From Bufo bufo (taxonomy: Eukaryota > Chordata > Amphibia > Anura > Bufonidae), in NCBI RefSeq assembly GCF_905171765.1, contig NC_053389.1, positions 218,556,624-218,620,623 on the forward strand: 64,000 nucleotides of DNA, written 5' to 3'. The notes under the pieces are model-generated. The model saw only the letters and a list, made by a program, of their open reading frames with translations, was not told the origin of the DNA and did no database searches. Positions 21,176 through 31,788 of the stretch are shown one piece after another. Numbering within the stretch: position 1 is the first letter of the stretch; the number at the start of each line of letters is the position of its first letter. Position numbers and translations under genes: made by a program.

Positions 21176-21304
21176 GGCTACATATACGCAACTGCTCTCC
21201 TTATTCTGGACATAGGAGTGGGTTCCAAGGACCCGCACCTATCCGACATTTGTGGCTTATCCTATCAATATGCCACAAATGTTTAGATCAGAAAACCCCT
21301 TTAA

Positions 21305-21620
21305 AATATTATCCACTTTTCTGCTACTGCAAATGCTGCAGATTTTGCGTTTATGATATGGGTGGTTAAAAATTTGCTGCTTCTGCTCAGTGGATCTCAC
21401 GCTATTCCTGTACAGGGCACCTCATTCTGTTGTCATTCTTTTCCTGCACAGATGCTTCACATACTGTTCCTCCACATGGGCCCTTGCATGGCTGTGTCCT
21501 CCCCTGGTTGGATAATAAATTCTTATTGCTCTATAATCGCAGGCATCAGTGACTGACTATATTTGGAGACCACACATGAGAAGATTTAGTGTCATATAGA
21601 GTGGAATGAACACATGCAGG
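21305..21620. other. Intergenic stretch, nothing recognised
   Basis: About 315 bases between two transposons with no clear coding frame or repeat structure. Confidence 0.4.
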
Positions 21621-23628
21621 CAGTGGCGTAGCGTGGGTTGCCAGCACCCGGGGCAAGCCAAGTATTGCGCCCCAACCTTTGGCTACGCCTCTTTTTACAG
21701 ATAATGTAGTAGATATCACTTGCAGTCATACGTAACACCACAGATAACACAGTGATAACTCTCTGAGTCCAGATAATGTAGTAGATGGGTGTGAGCCCCC
21801 AGAATTCAGAACACGCACAGTGTGACCTGAAGTCTGGGGCCCAGGATGCGGCATTGTGGGACACATTCTATATCCACCCCCCCATCACTACAGACCATAC
21901 AGGGTAATACAGCGCCCCATACCTCTTACATCCAGTGATGTCTCTTTTGATGTTGATGTTCTCTTTCTTCACCTTCTCCTTTCAGACCTTCAGACCACCA
22001 TTTTTCAGCCATTTCTCATCTCTGCAGTTTGACAAAAACATTTTAGTTTACTACTTTTCCATCAGCTTTCCATCTTCAGGAACATCATCCTACCACCCCC
22101 AATACTGTGCCACTGTGCTCCTCAATATTATACTGCAGAAACAGATAAACCCCCTGATAATACTAGTGCCACACAGATAATGCCCCCTTCAATAATTATT
22201 TGCACACAGTGCTCTAAAATTGCTGCACCCAGCAAATAGTCTCCCTGACACGAATAGTGTAAACATAACGTCCCCCAAAAATAATTGTGGTAAGCTGATA
22301 CTGTGCCAAGGTGCCCCCACAGTAATAGTGCTCCTAAAAGTCCCAATAGTAATAATTTTCTGCTAGAGCACACATAGTATTAATAGTGCTCCTACAGTGC
22401 CCCCAACATGTCCCCTCTGTGCCCCAGAAGTAATAATGCTCTCATAGTGCCCATTCTAGGAATCATGTTTCCCTAGACCCCCAGTAGTAATAAAGCCCAC
22501 CATAATGCCCCCAGTAGTAATAATTCTCCCTTATAATGCCCCCAGTTGAGCTTATGTCCCCATAGTGCCCCCATAATGTGCCAGTATAAAATACCCCTAC
22601 ATAGTGCACCCAGTAAATCCCCACATAGTGCTCCTCTCCCCCCTTCCTCCTAGTGACCCCATAATGCACCAGTATAAAATTCCCCATATATAGTGCCCCA
22701 GTAGATGCCCTCAGTGTCCCCCATAATTTGCAAATAAAAAAAAAAACTTCTTAGTACCCTCCATAGATGACCCCATAGTACTCCTCTCCCCCCTTCCCCA
22801 TAGTACCCACCATAATGTGGCCCCATATAAAATACCCCTTCTTTGGGGCCTCAGTAGAAGCCCCCATAGTGTTCCTCTCCCCCTTCCCTTATAGTGCCCC
22901 CATATAAAATACCCCTTCTTTGTGGCCTCAGTAGATGCTCCCATAGTGCCCCCAATAATGTGCCAGTAAGAATTGCCCCCATAGTGCCACCCGATAATGT
23001 GCCAGCAAAAAGTGCCCCTAATAATGTGCCAGTAAGAAGTGCCCCCAGAGATGCCCCCACAGTGCCCCCCAATCATGTGCCAGTAAGAAGTGCCCCCATA
23101 GATGCCCCCCAATAATGTGCCAGTAAGAAGTGCCCCCATAGATGCCCCCCAATCATGTACTAGTAAGAAGTGCCCCCATAGATGCCCCCTCAATCATGTG
23201 CCATACTTACTTATACTTGCCTCCATCAGGCTGTCAGCGATGCGATGCAGGCTTCTTCCGGCCTGCGTCCCGCACTGTGCGGCTCAGGTGGCGCAATGAC
23301 GTTATCGCACCACCTGCACCAGTCTCTGATAGGCTGCAGGCCTAGTGCCTGCAGCTTATCAGAGGAACGGGGAAGGGAGACACCTCTCCCCTGCAGCATC
23401 CATCTGTATCGCTGTCCTGAGGACGGCGATACAGATGACTATGGAGATGAGCACTTCCACAATAGAAACGCTCATCTCCCTGTGCTCTGCCGCCGCCCCC
23501 CACTTGTCAACTGGGCCGCGCCACCTGGGGCGATCACCTCACTTTGTCTATTTGGCGGTGCGGTCCTGTTGGCGCCCCCTGAGATTTTTCGCCCGGGGCA
23601 ACGCCCCCCCCCAGATTCTTCGCCACTG
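21621..23628. mobile_element. hAT-like non-autonomous element
   Basis: Starts CAGTGGCGTAGCGTGGG and ends in CGCCACTG, giving inverted CAGTGGCG ends like those at 1,687. Next to both ends are inverted 'ccggggcaa'-type blocks. I could not read a clean 8-bp target duplication, so the boundary is approximate. The inside is mostly a degenerate tandem repeat with no transposase frame. Confidence 0.65.
22370..23200. repeat. Degenerate tandem repeat in the hAT-like element
   Basis: Irregular units built from 'cccatagtgcccc', 'aataatgtgccagtaagaag' and 'tgcccccatagatgcccc'. Period varies and identity rises to the right end (23,000-23,200), as in arrays that expand from one side. Confidence 0.75.
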
Positions 23629-24668
23629 CAGGGACCCTAGAACCTTAGAGCTGGGCCCCTCAATCCATTAACCTTTTACTGTACTTGAGGTCAGTCTTGA
23701 AATTAATACATCTAATAAATGGCAGAATTCAGATCATTCTTAAGTTATAGATTTGGTACCCGTTCGTGCAGTTTCCATTTTCATTATTTCACTTTGCTTT
23801 TTAAATAAATCTCAGTAAAGCAGTGAACATGGAAATGTGCTGAGCATGGCAAGAGGGACAGCATCGGGAAGTGTCAGGTGATGGTGCGCTCTGCAATAAA
23901 TTATTCTGTAATTTCATGTCGACTTGACCCCTGTCACAAGTTAATACAGCATGAAGAATAAAGCACAGAACAAGGCGATTAATGAGCTGCAGGGGGAGCG
24001 GGACACTGTTTTCCCCTCATGTTTCCTGGATATATCTTAATAGTCTCGTTAGCAGAACTCAGACATTTTCCTTGTGTAATTATCGTCGTCTTCAGCCTGC
24101 GGGACAATGAAATCCTGCAAATTTTACATGAAATGTGACCACAGGAAAAACAGTCAGAAACACATGTAGGAAAAATGGCCGATGGTCAGTGGCACAAGAG
24201 GAGGAGTGAAGATATCACTAGGAGAAGGTTCCTGATTGTGAAGGAATGTATAAGGTAAATAAGAATGAATATAAAATCCAGCGATCCACCACCCAACTGG
24301 ATGAATGGTGAAAAAAAGTTGTTACTCAATAAATGAAAGGGCTTCAGTAGTGCGGCGGGTGCCTAGAGCAAAATAACCCAAACCAGGTGCAATGAAGTTT
24401 ACAGCTGTAAACATTTGTTTCATTCTTGACCATTCTTGTCCACACAATGGTCCTTAATGGCCCTTAACCTTCTATAGAAGTCCGTTCTTTTTTCCCTCAG
24501 AGGTTGGCTCTTAGTACAGTTGCTTTTCTGGCAGCTTTTCACTCACAGGGATGGTGCTTCCCTAGATAAGGACACTTCTTTTCTGCTTCAGCTACAGCTT
24601 CTCTGGTTTGTACACCAGCAGCTACTACACACATCTTCTCTCTTGGCTTACTTGCCAGCAACTCTCTT
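23629..24668. other. Intergenic stretch, nothing recognised
   Basis: About 1 kb of ordinary-looking sequence without repeats I can name and without a credible coding frame. It is one of the few parts of the window that may be single-copy. Confidence 0.4.
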
Positions 24669-25674
24669 AGGCCCCTTTCACACGAGCGAGTATTCCGCGC
24701 GGATGCGATGCGGGAGGTGAACGCATTGCACCCGCACTGAATACTGACCCATTCATTTCTATGGGGCTGTGCACACGAGCGGTGATTTTCACGCATCACT
24801 TTTGCGTTGCGTGAAAATCGCAGCATGCTCCTCTTTGTGTGTTTTTCACGTAACGCAGGCCCCATAGAAATGAATGGGGTTGCGTGAAAATCGCAAGCAT
24901 CCGCAAGCAAGTGCGGATGCGGTGCGATTTTCACGCACGGTTGCTAGGAGACGATCGGGATGGAGACCCGAACCTTATTATTTTCCCTTATAACATGGTT
25001 ATAAGGGAAAATAATAGCATTCTGAATACAGAATGCTAAGTAAAACAGGGCTGGAGGGGGTTAAAAAAAAAAAAAAAATCATTTAACTCACCTTAATCCA
25101 CTTGCTCGCGATGCCGGGCATCTCCGTCTGACTCTTTTACTGTATAGGACCTGTGGAGAGCATTAACTATAGTTTAAGGACCTGGGATGACGTCACTCTG
25201 GTCATCACATGGTACGTCACATGATCTTTTACCATGGTGATTCACCATGGTAAAAGACCATGTGATGACCAGAGTGACGTCATCCCAGGTCCTTAAACTA
25301 TAGTTAATGCTCTCCACAGGTCCTATACAGTAAAAGAGTCAGACGGAGATGCCCGGCATCGCGAGCAAGTGGATTAAGGTGAGTTAAATGATTTTTTATT
25401 TTTTTTAACCCCCCCCCCAGCCCTGTTTTACTTAGCATTTTGTATTCAGAATGCTATTATTTTCCCTTATAACCATGTTATAAGGGAAAATAATACTATT
25501 TACAGAACACCGATCCCAAGCCCGAACTTCTGTGAAGAAGTTCGGGTTTGGGTACCAAACACGCGCGATTTTTCTCACGCGAGTGCAAAACGCATTACAA
25601 TGTTTTGCACTCGCGCGGAAAAATCGCAACGCACCCGCACATTTTTCCGCAACGCCCGTGTGAAAGAGGCCTTA
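24669..25674. mobile_element. Long foldback MITE
   Basis: Inverted arms run nearly the whole 1.0 kb: it starts near GGCCCCTTTCACACGAGCG and ends with the inverted form. The blocks 'tataacatggttataaggga' and 'cagaatgctaagtaaaacag' recur inverted, and the centre near 25,230 is an almost perfect palindrome (ACCATGGTGATTCACCATGG). A second copy of the family lies at 35,943-36,700. No coding frame. Confidence 0.8.
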
Positions 25675-26152
25675 GGCTACTTTTACATCTGCATTTTCCC
25701 TTCCAGTTTTGATATCTGGCAGAGGATCTCAAAACCAGAGGAAAACGCAATCTTTTTGAATAAAACAACTGGCTGCATCCGTTCAAAATGGATCCGGTTG
25801 TATTATATCGAAAATGAACATGCCAGATCCGGCATCAAATACCTTTGTAAGTCAGTGGGCACCAGATCCATTTTGTTCAGGTAATGGTTTTTGGTGCCGG
25901 ATACGGCATGTTTGACTTGTTCAGTTTCCCATGCTGCACACAAAAACGCTGCTTGCAGCAGTTTTGTGTCCGGTATGGAAAAAAAACTAAATGGAAACGG
26001 AACGCATTCTGGTGCACTCCGATCCCGTTTGTTCAGTTTTGTCCCCATTGACAATGAATGGGGATAAAACTAAAGCATTTTCCTCCGGTTTTGAGATCGT
26101 ATGATGGATCTCAAAACAAGAAAGGAAAACGCAGATGTGAAAGTAGCCTAAG
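25675..26152. mobile_element. Foldback MITE (GGCTACTTT family)
   Basis: Starts TTAGGCTACTTTTACATCTG and ends with the inverted form CAGATGTGAAAGTAGCCTAA. It abuts the previous MITE end to end. TTA/TAA at the ends suggests a 3-bp target of the PIF/Harbinger kind. Related short copies lie at 28,887-29,024 and 59,660-59,725. Confidence 0.7.
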
Positions 26153-26279
26153 CAGGAGGGTGGGGCCATCCCTCCACCTGGCAACTGTCTTTAAAGTCTG
26201 CCAGCCAACTACTTCCTTATCATGTACAACCTTTCAGAATACAGATATATAATAAAGCCAAATTAATCACTATCATTAT

Positions 26280-27155
26280 TGTAGATTCACACTGAAGGCA
26301 TCAAAACTATGAATTAACACATGTGGAATTATATACGTAACAAACAAGTGTGAAACAACTGAAAATATGTCATATTCTAGGTTCTTCAAAGTAGCCACCT
26401 TTTGCTTTGATTACTGCTTTGCACACTCTTGGCATTCTCTTGATGAGCTTCAAGAGGTAGTCCCCTGAAATGGTTTTCACTTCACAGGTGTGCCCTGTCA
26501 GGTTTAATAAGTGGGATTTCTTGCCTTATAAATGGGGTTGGGACCATCAGTTGTGTTGAGGAGAAGTCAGGTGGATACACAGCTGATAGTCCTACTGAAT
26601 AGACTGTTAGAATTTGTATTATGGCAAGAAAAAAGCAGCTAAGTAAAGAAAAACGAGTGGCCATCATTACTTTAAGAAATGAAGGTCAGTCAGTCAGCCA
26701 AAAAATTGGGAAAACTTTGAAAGTAAGGGCTATTTGACCATGAAGGAGAGTGATGGGGTGCTGCGCCAGATGACCCGGCCTCCACAGTCACCGGACCTGA
26801 ACCCAATCGAGATGGTTTGGGGTGAGCTGGACCGCAGAGTGAAGGCAAAAGGGCCAACAAGTGCTAAGCATCTCTGGGAAATCCTTCAAGACTGTTGGAA
26901 GACCATTTCAGGGAACTACCTCTTGAAGCTCATCAAGAGAATGCCTTGGCAAGAGTGTGCAAAGCAGTAATCAAAGCAAAAGGTGGCTACTTTGAAGAAC
27001 CTAGAATATGACATATTTTCAGTTGTTTCACACTTGTTTGTTATGTATATAATTCCACATGAGTTAATTCATAGTTTTGATGCCTTCATAGTCATGAAAA
27101 TAAAGAAAACTCTTTGAATGAGAAGGTGTGTCCAAACTTTTGGTCTGTACTGTAT
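26280..27155 (+). mobile_element. Tc1-like element, internally deleted
   Basis: Inverted repeats are visible: 26,330-26,470 is the reverse complement of about 26,920-27,060 (block TGTGAAACAACTGAAAATAT). The right end has AAGGTGTGTCCAAACTTTTG. The outermost left repeat is missing. The transposase is reduced to its first 38 codons and its last 75 or so. Confidence 0.85.
26621..26970 (+). pseudogene. Tc1-like transposase with central deletion
   Basis: The start MARKKQLSKEKRVAIITLRN (26,621-26,737) is the first helix-turn-helix segment of a Tc1 transposase and runs into a stop. From about 26,740 the frame resumes with the C-terminal part, where PPQSPDLNPIEMVWGELDRR carries the last acidic residue region of the DDE domain. 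The central catalytic domain with the first two Asp residues is gone. A fragment of the same family lies at 62,373-62,750. Confidence 0.85.
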
Positions 27156-27159
27156 ATAT

Positions 27160-28080
27160 AATATTAATTAATACCAGTTGACAGTATTTTCCATGCCTGG
27201 TAGGCAAGTGTTGTAGCAGTGCATGCATTGGTTATGACATTCTGGGCCTTGTAGTTCCACAGCTTATTTTATTCTCTAGAGCATAGCACAAGTGAGTGGT
27301 TAAATTCTTTTAAAAGTGACAATATCGTCCAGAGGAAAGATGATATGAAAACTCAATCCATTTTGACTTCCAATCCTGGATAATAGGAGTCGGTTGGCAG
27401 GCTGTCTATTGGAATATTTTAATATTAATTTGAGTTTTGTATCTCATTTGGTAGCGTGAGACGCCATGAAGGCCTACCTTCGGGGCCTACCTATCAAAGA
27501 CATCTCTAGAAATTAAGCCTAAAAATAGGGAGATTTCAATTGCTCTGCAGCTCAGAGTTGATAAAACTGAGCATTGATTTGTTGCCTTCTATTAATAAAA
27601 GTCATTGAGCAGAGGCTCAAAATTCCTTAATGATCATTTGCTAGTAAAAGTGCATTTTAACAAAGCAAGGATACTATGTGGATGTTGAAAATACGGGGCA
27701 CCTTTTGGCAACTATTGCTTACAAGCCGAGGGATGAATTTGATACGTATTATTAGCCCCAACTGGGCAAGCAGAAAAGGGCAGTACTGTTTTGCGCAAAC
27801 AGTGTTTGGGTTGTGTACCTGCAGAAAGGTGGGGGGGGAGGGGGGGGCTTCTGAGCATTGAGCTAGAGACGTGATCTTGGTTTTACTTTAAATCTGACAA
27901 TCTAAGCTTATAAGACCTAGAACAAGATGATAGTGTTAGCTGCCCTTAAACTGAAGGTACAGTCAATAAGAAATGTGTCCCTGTGAGAGCTGCATAAATC
28001 TGCAGCTCTCAGTCCTGACCTGATTTCTAAATGTAAACATTGCAGCTGTAGCTGAACTATAACGTGAGAAATTAAAGTAT
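27160..28080. other. Intergenic stretch, nothing recognised
   Basis: About 900 bases without a recognisable element. It contains G-rich runs at about 27,829-27,848 and an AT-rich first half. Confidence 0.35.
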
Positions 28081-28102
28081 TCTGAGGTTGGTGGGGGTTT
28101 CC

Positions 28103-28513
28103 CTACCCCCCCCCCCTCCCAGGGCGGGAACCCCTGCCACGTTTATCACCCTCTCTTGATTTTCCTCTGGGAGGTGCAAAGATAGGGAACTGAGCAACCA
28201 ATTGTCTGATGGTCTCAGGCTCTGGTTCACCTTCAGAAGATGAGGGTTCAGTGTTGACTTCTAATGCCCTGGAGGTCTTGACATTGAAGCTGAATATCCT
28301 CCCTTCCCTGAAATCTGTGATGTCCCTCAAATATTGTGAGTGTCTGTGGTCCTTGAGTTGGGCTGTAAATCTCTCAATTGTCTCTTGGAGGTTTGCCTCC
28401 TTGCGAATATAATCTGGGTTATCGGAGGCCTTTTGAATGGACTCAATTTGTTCCTGGAGTGCCCAATTCTTTATTTCAAAAAGAGATTTCTCCTTCTCAA
28501 GGAGCAGTTTCAT
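28103..28513 (-). pseudogene. Retroelement ORF fragment with coiled coil
   Basis: 136 residues. Residues 1-60 form a predicted coiled coil with regular leucines (MKLLLEKEKSLFEIKNWALQ). Then comes a YLRDITDFREGRIFSFN segment, and a Gly/Arg-rich tail (RGKSREGDKRGRGSRPGRGG). The layout (coiled coil, conserved block, basic RGG-like tail) resembles small RNA-binding ORFs of retroelements, perhaps of the Penelope-like group, but I cannot assign it. No partner genes lie next to it. Short inverted blocks at 28,840-28,888 and 29,905-29,956 ('gatgaactgagttcac') may mark the ends of the same element. Confidence 0.4.
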
Positions 28514-28886
28514 CAGACGGAGTGGATAGATTCAGAGTCCCACCTTGTTCAAATTCGGGGGAGCGGGTCCTAGCGATTGGTAGGATAGGGATAAGTAACC
28601 CATGATGTATGATCTTATTTTTTAGATAAATATCTAATGTTTATGTTTAAATCTCCCACCAACCCCTCATATGATCCTTATATGTTTTAGTGAGCTGTTT
28701 GAAAGAGCTGGTAGTGCATTGCGTGCGCGTGTGAGGTGGTAGTTGTGATTCAGAAAAAAAATATGTGCCTCATTGTCCCATTTTTCAGTATCTATTCTCC
28801 CTGCCAAAAACCCTGTCATTGTTGATCGGATTTCAGTATATGGTAAGGAATCACGGGAAGGGATGAACTGAGTTCACATTTCAACT

Positions 28887-29024
28887 AAGGCTACTTTTAC
28901 ATTATCGTTTTTTGCGGATCTTGAACACCATTGAAAGTCAATCGGAGACGGATCCATTTTCTATTGTGTCAGAGAAAACGATCTCAAGAGCGGAATTGAA
29001 AATGCTAATGTGAAAGTAGCCTTA
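28887..29024. mobile_element. Short GGCTACTTT-family MITE
   Basis: 138 bp with inverted ends TAAGGCTACTTTTACAT and ATGTGAAAGTAGCCTTA. Confidence 0.65.
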
Positions 29025-29440
29025 AGGCTTCATGCACACGATAGTGTTTTTTCACTATCAGTTACTTGGCTTCAGTGGTCCGTGTCCGATTTTTCTTCAG
29101 TTGTCTTTCCTCGTGTCTTACTTTTTTTTGGTTTTTATTGCACCAAGGTCTTGTAGAAAAAAACGGACACGGCCGCGGACACGGATGACATACCAGTTGT
29201 GCATCCGTTTTTTTGACGGACCCATTGACTTGAATGGGTCCGTCCTCCGTTTTCCACTGAAAAGAATAGGACAGGTTATATTTTTTGGACGGACTAGAAT
29301 CACGGATGACGGACGTGGAGAAAAAACGGAGGACTATCAGGTTTTTTTCACAGCTCCATAGAAATGAATGGGACCTCCGCTAAACTGTGAAAATGACGGA
29401 ATGGACGCGGATGCACACAACGGTCATGTGCATAAGGCCT
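29025..29440. mobile_element. Foldback MITE
   Basis: Begins AAGGCTTCATGCACACGA and ends near 'catgtgcataaggccta'. Internal inverted blocks around 'cggacacgg'. No coding capacity; the frames present are chance. Confidence 0.55.
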
Positions 29441-29449
29441 AAGCCTCAT

Positions 29450-29726
29450 GCGCATGTCCGTGGAACACGGACCGTGTGATACCGGCCTGGATTTCTTCTG
29501 AGTGCAGGAGCGCACAGCGTCATTGGTTGCTATGACGCCATGCGCTTCCTGCTGCCGCAGTACAGTAATACACCGGTATGATCTATACCAGTGCATAACT
29601 GCACTGCAGCGGCAGCAGGAAGCGCACGGTGTCATTGCAACCAATGACGCCGTGCGCTCCTGCACTCAGAAGAAATCCAGGCCGGTATCACATGGTCCGT
29701 GTTCCACGGACGTGTGCATGAGGCTT
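29450..29726. mobile_element. Palindromic MITE
   Basis: Two arms of about 130 bp, inverted and highly similar, with ends GCCTCATGCGCATGTCCGTG and the inverted counterpart. The inner part GCTTCCTGCTGCCGC is mirrored as GCGGCAGCAGGAAGC. A small loop near 29,585 separates them. Confidence 0.8.
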
Positions 29727-30357
29727 TAGAAGAACACTTTACTACCTTATTTATTGTGTGAATTTAAAAATAAACAGGGGAGCTCAACCATCCTGTATAG
29801 GCAGAGATGGGTAGGATAGCAGACCAGATATGTTTAACAAAAACACCCTATTCCCATATGCTAATGATATAAACACGATATGGGGTAGGTGGAGTAAGAT
29901 GTTGAGTTCTTAGTTGAAACGTGTACTCAGTTCATTCCTTTCCATGATTCCCTACCTGGCAAATATGTCAGGATTTGGCTGGACAAATACTGTACCACTG
30001 CAGATCCCATTGGCGGATGTGGCCGGCGGGCATTCCGATAACTTCCAGCAATGCCGGATTTATAGAGCTCCTGCCATAAATGTGAAACACACACAAACAT
30101 CAGTAAAGTTTACAAAAACAAGCCCTCAAATAGTTACACCATTATAAAAATAAAAATATCATGTGTCCTAGGAAAATATTATGAGTCCTGCAACGTGGCG
30201 ACACAGTAAATTATTTTGTATGATGTTATTTATACTACTACAAAAATTAATGCCAAAAAACGATGTTGAAATTGCTGTTTCTTGATCATAATTTAATAAA
30301 AGTCATTTCATTCATTTTATGTATCCCAAAATGGTTCTATGGCCCATGTGGGACATT

Positions 30358-30680
30358 GATGTTATATGGGTAAGATATGCCACCTCTGGGACCCGCTCCT
30401 GTCCCCAAAACAGGGTCAGTGGTGCATGTGAGGCCACGCTCCATTCACCGCTGTGGAAGTTCCGAAAATAGTTGAGCTCTGGCTAAACTATTTCCGGCTG
30501 TCCATAGAAGTGAATGGAGAGGCAGCCCACTGTAGGTTGCGCAGTGTGCACTCCATTCACTGGTGCCATAGTGATGAATGGAAAGCACTCCGCGCTTGTA
30601 CGGAGATAGAAGCATGTCCCAGAGGTGGGACCTCCACCTATCTGACATTGATGGCATTTCCTAGCAATATGTGTTATACC
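30358..30680. repeat. MITE fragment related to the outer element of the nest
   Basis: Blocks 'cacctctgggacccgctcct' and, inverted at the other end, 'gtgggacctccacctatctg' resemble the ends of the element at 4,211/21,300. Boundaries uncertain. Confidence 0.45.
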
Positions 30681-30814
30681 CCAGAGTGGTATTACCATTC
30701 CTACAACCTGCTGCTGTATTTGATTGCTAACAATAATGCCATCTATGTATTTGTTCCAGGTTCTCCAACATTGTGCATTCCTAATGTTTTTATGAAACCA
30801 TTATACGTTGTATC

Positions 30815-31433
30815 TCATGTAATGTGCCTGGTTGTTAAGAAGATGGCGTTGTGTATCTGGCAGAAAGAGATCCTTAGATAGAATGGAACTTACCATTCCA
30901 TTCTCCCCCTAATAGGCATAAGTGGGCCAGTTCTGTTTCCTACCAAAGGGAGGGGTTGCAGTTCTAGTTTATTCCAGTCTAGTCTAGACAGTGGAGCTGA
31001 AAAGACGTGCAAAAATATAGCAGCAAGGGGAAAATTCCCCCTTCTACACCAGGACTCTCTCCAGAGGGAAGCAGCTCATGGAGCACCATGACTCCTTATC
31101 GATTTACAGACAGAATATTGCGAGGGGGTCAACAGCCAAAGGCACCCCACTCCAAAGGTACCAGAACAGCCCTAAAGTCCAGCAACCAGACTAAGGCCGA
31201 GTTTAGCACAACAGGGAGAGAAAGTAGAGTACTCAAGTTTGCCTGCCAGTTTATGCCAAAGCCTGAGGGAACCAAGAGAAAGTCTGAATATTGTCTGGAT
31301 GCAAGTTGATGCAAGTAAAGTTGTTGAACTTTATAAAAGACTAGACTAAATTTATTCTCCACCTCCCCCATCACATCCCTTTTATTGCTTCGGAGCAAAG
31401 CCCTGGGGAGCGACAATATCCAGGTAAGAGCAC
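30815..31433 (+). repeat. Possible solo LTR
   Basis: A non-coding block that starts TGTAATGTGCCTGG, has CTTTATAAAAGACTAG near 31,328 and ends GCACCGTGACA. TG...CA ends and a TATA-like motif fit an LTR, but I see no second copy and no target duplication. Treat as a guess. Confidence 0.25.
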
Positions 31434-31788
31434 CGTGACACACACAGACTATTGAGGCCGCACCACACCGCTCTGTATTCCGATAAGCCTGGGACACGAT
31501 CGGCCCTGGCGGGCGGCACATTGCATATGTCATCAATGTCCTAGATGGAACAACCCCTTTAACAACTTCAGGACCCAGCCTCATTTTGCTAATTGGACAT
31601 GTTTCATTCTATGTCAAAATAACTTCGGAATGCTTTTACTTATTCAAGCCGTTATGTTTTATCTTTATTTATAAAAATTAAAATTTGAATTACTTTTCTT
31701 CTAAGACAATCATATCTTATAACATAGTTATTAAAATTATGTTATTAACATTAACTTTATGTTGGCATCATTTTCTAAATGTCATTTT

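Larger units (their letters stand above)
4211..21300. mobile_element. TTAA-flanked MITE, split by an LTR element
   Basis: The outermost layer of a nest. The left part (4,211-4,416) starts AGAGGGTTTCCC directly after TTAA (4,207-4,210). The right part (21,176-21,300) ends in a sequence whose reverse complement starts AGGGGTTTTCTGAT, followed by TTAA (21,301-21,304). Further in, both ends share 'gataggtgcgggtc' in inverted orientation. So one short palindromic MITE of about 330 bp, with the TTAA target of piggyBac-type elements, was opened by the LTR element at 4,417-21,175. A related sequence lies at 30,358-30,680. Confidence 0.75.

Noticed and set aside
21613..23636. Clean 8-bp target duplication around the element at 21,621-23,628
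   Set aside because: Flanks CATGCAGG and CAGGGACC do not match. Only a weak GCAGG overlap is seen, so no duplication is claimed.
23182..23640. 152-codon plus-strand frame as a gene
   Set aside because: It lies in the end of the hAT-like element, has no known domain, and overlaps two other frames of similar length.
30815..31433. Full LTR element at this place
   Set aside because: Only one LTR-like block is seen, with no partner, internal region or target duplication, so it is listed only as a low-confidence solo LTR.
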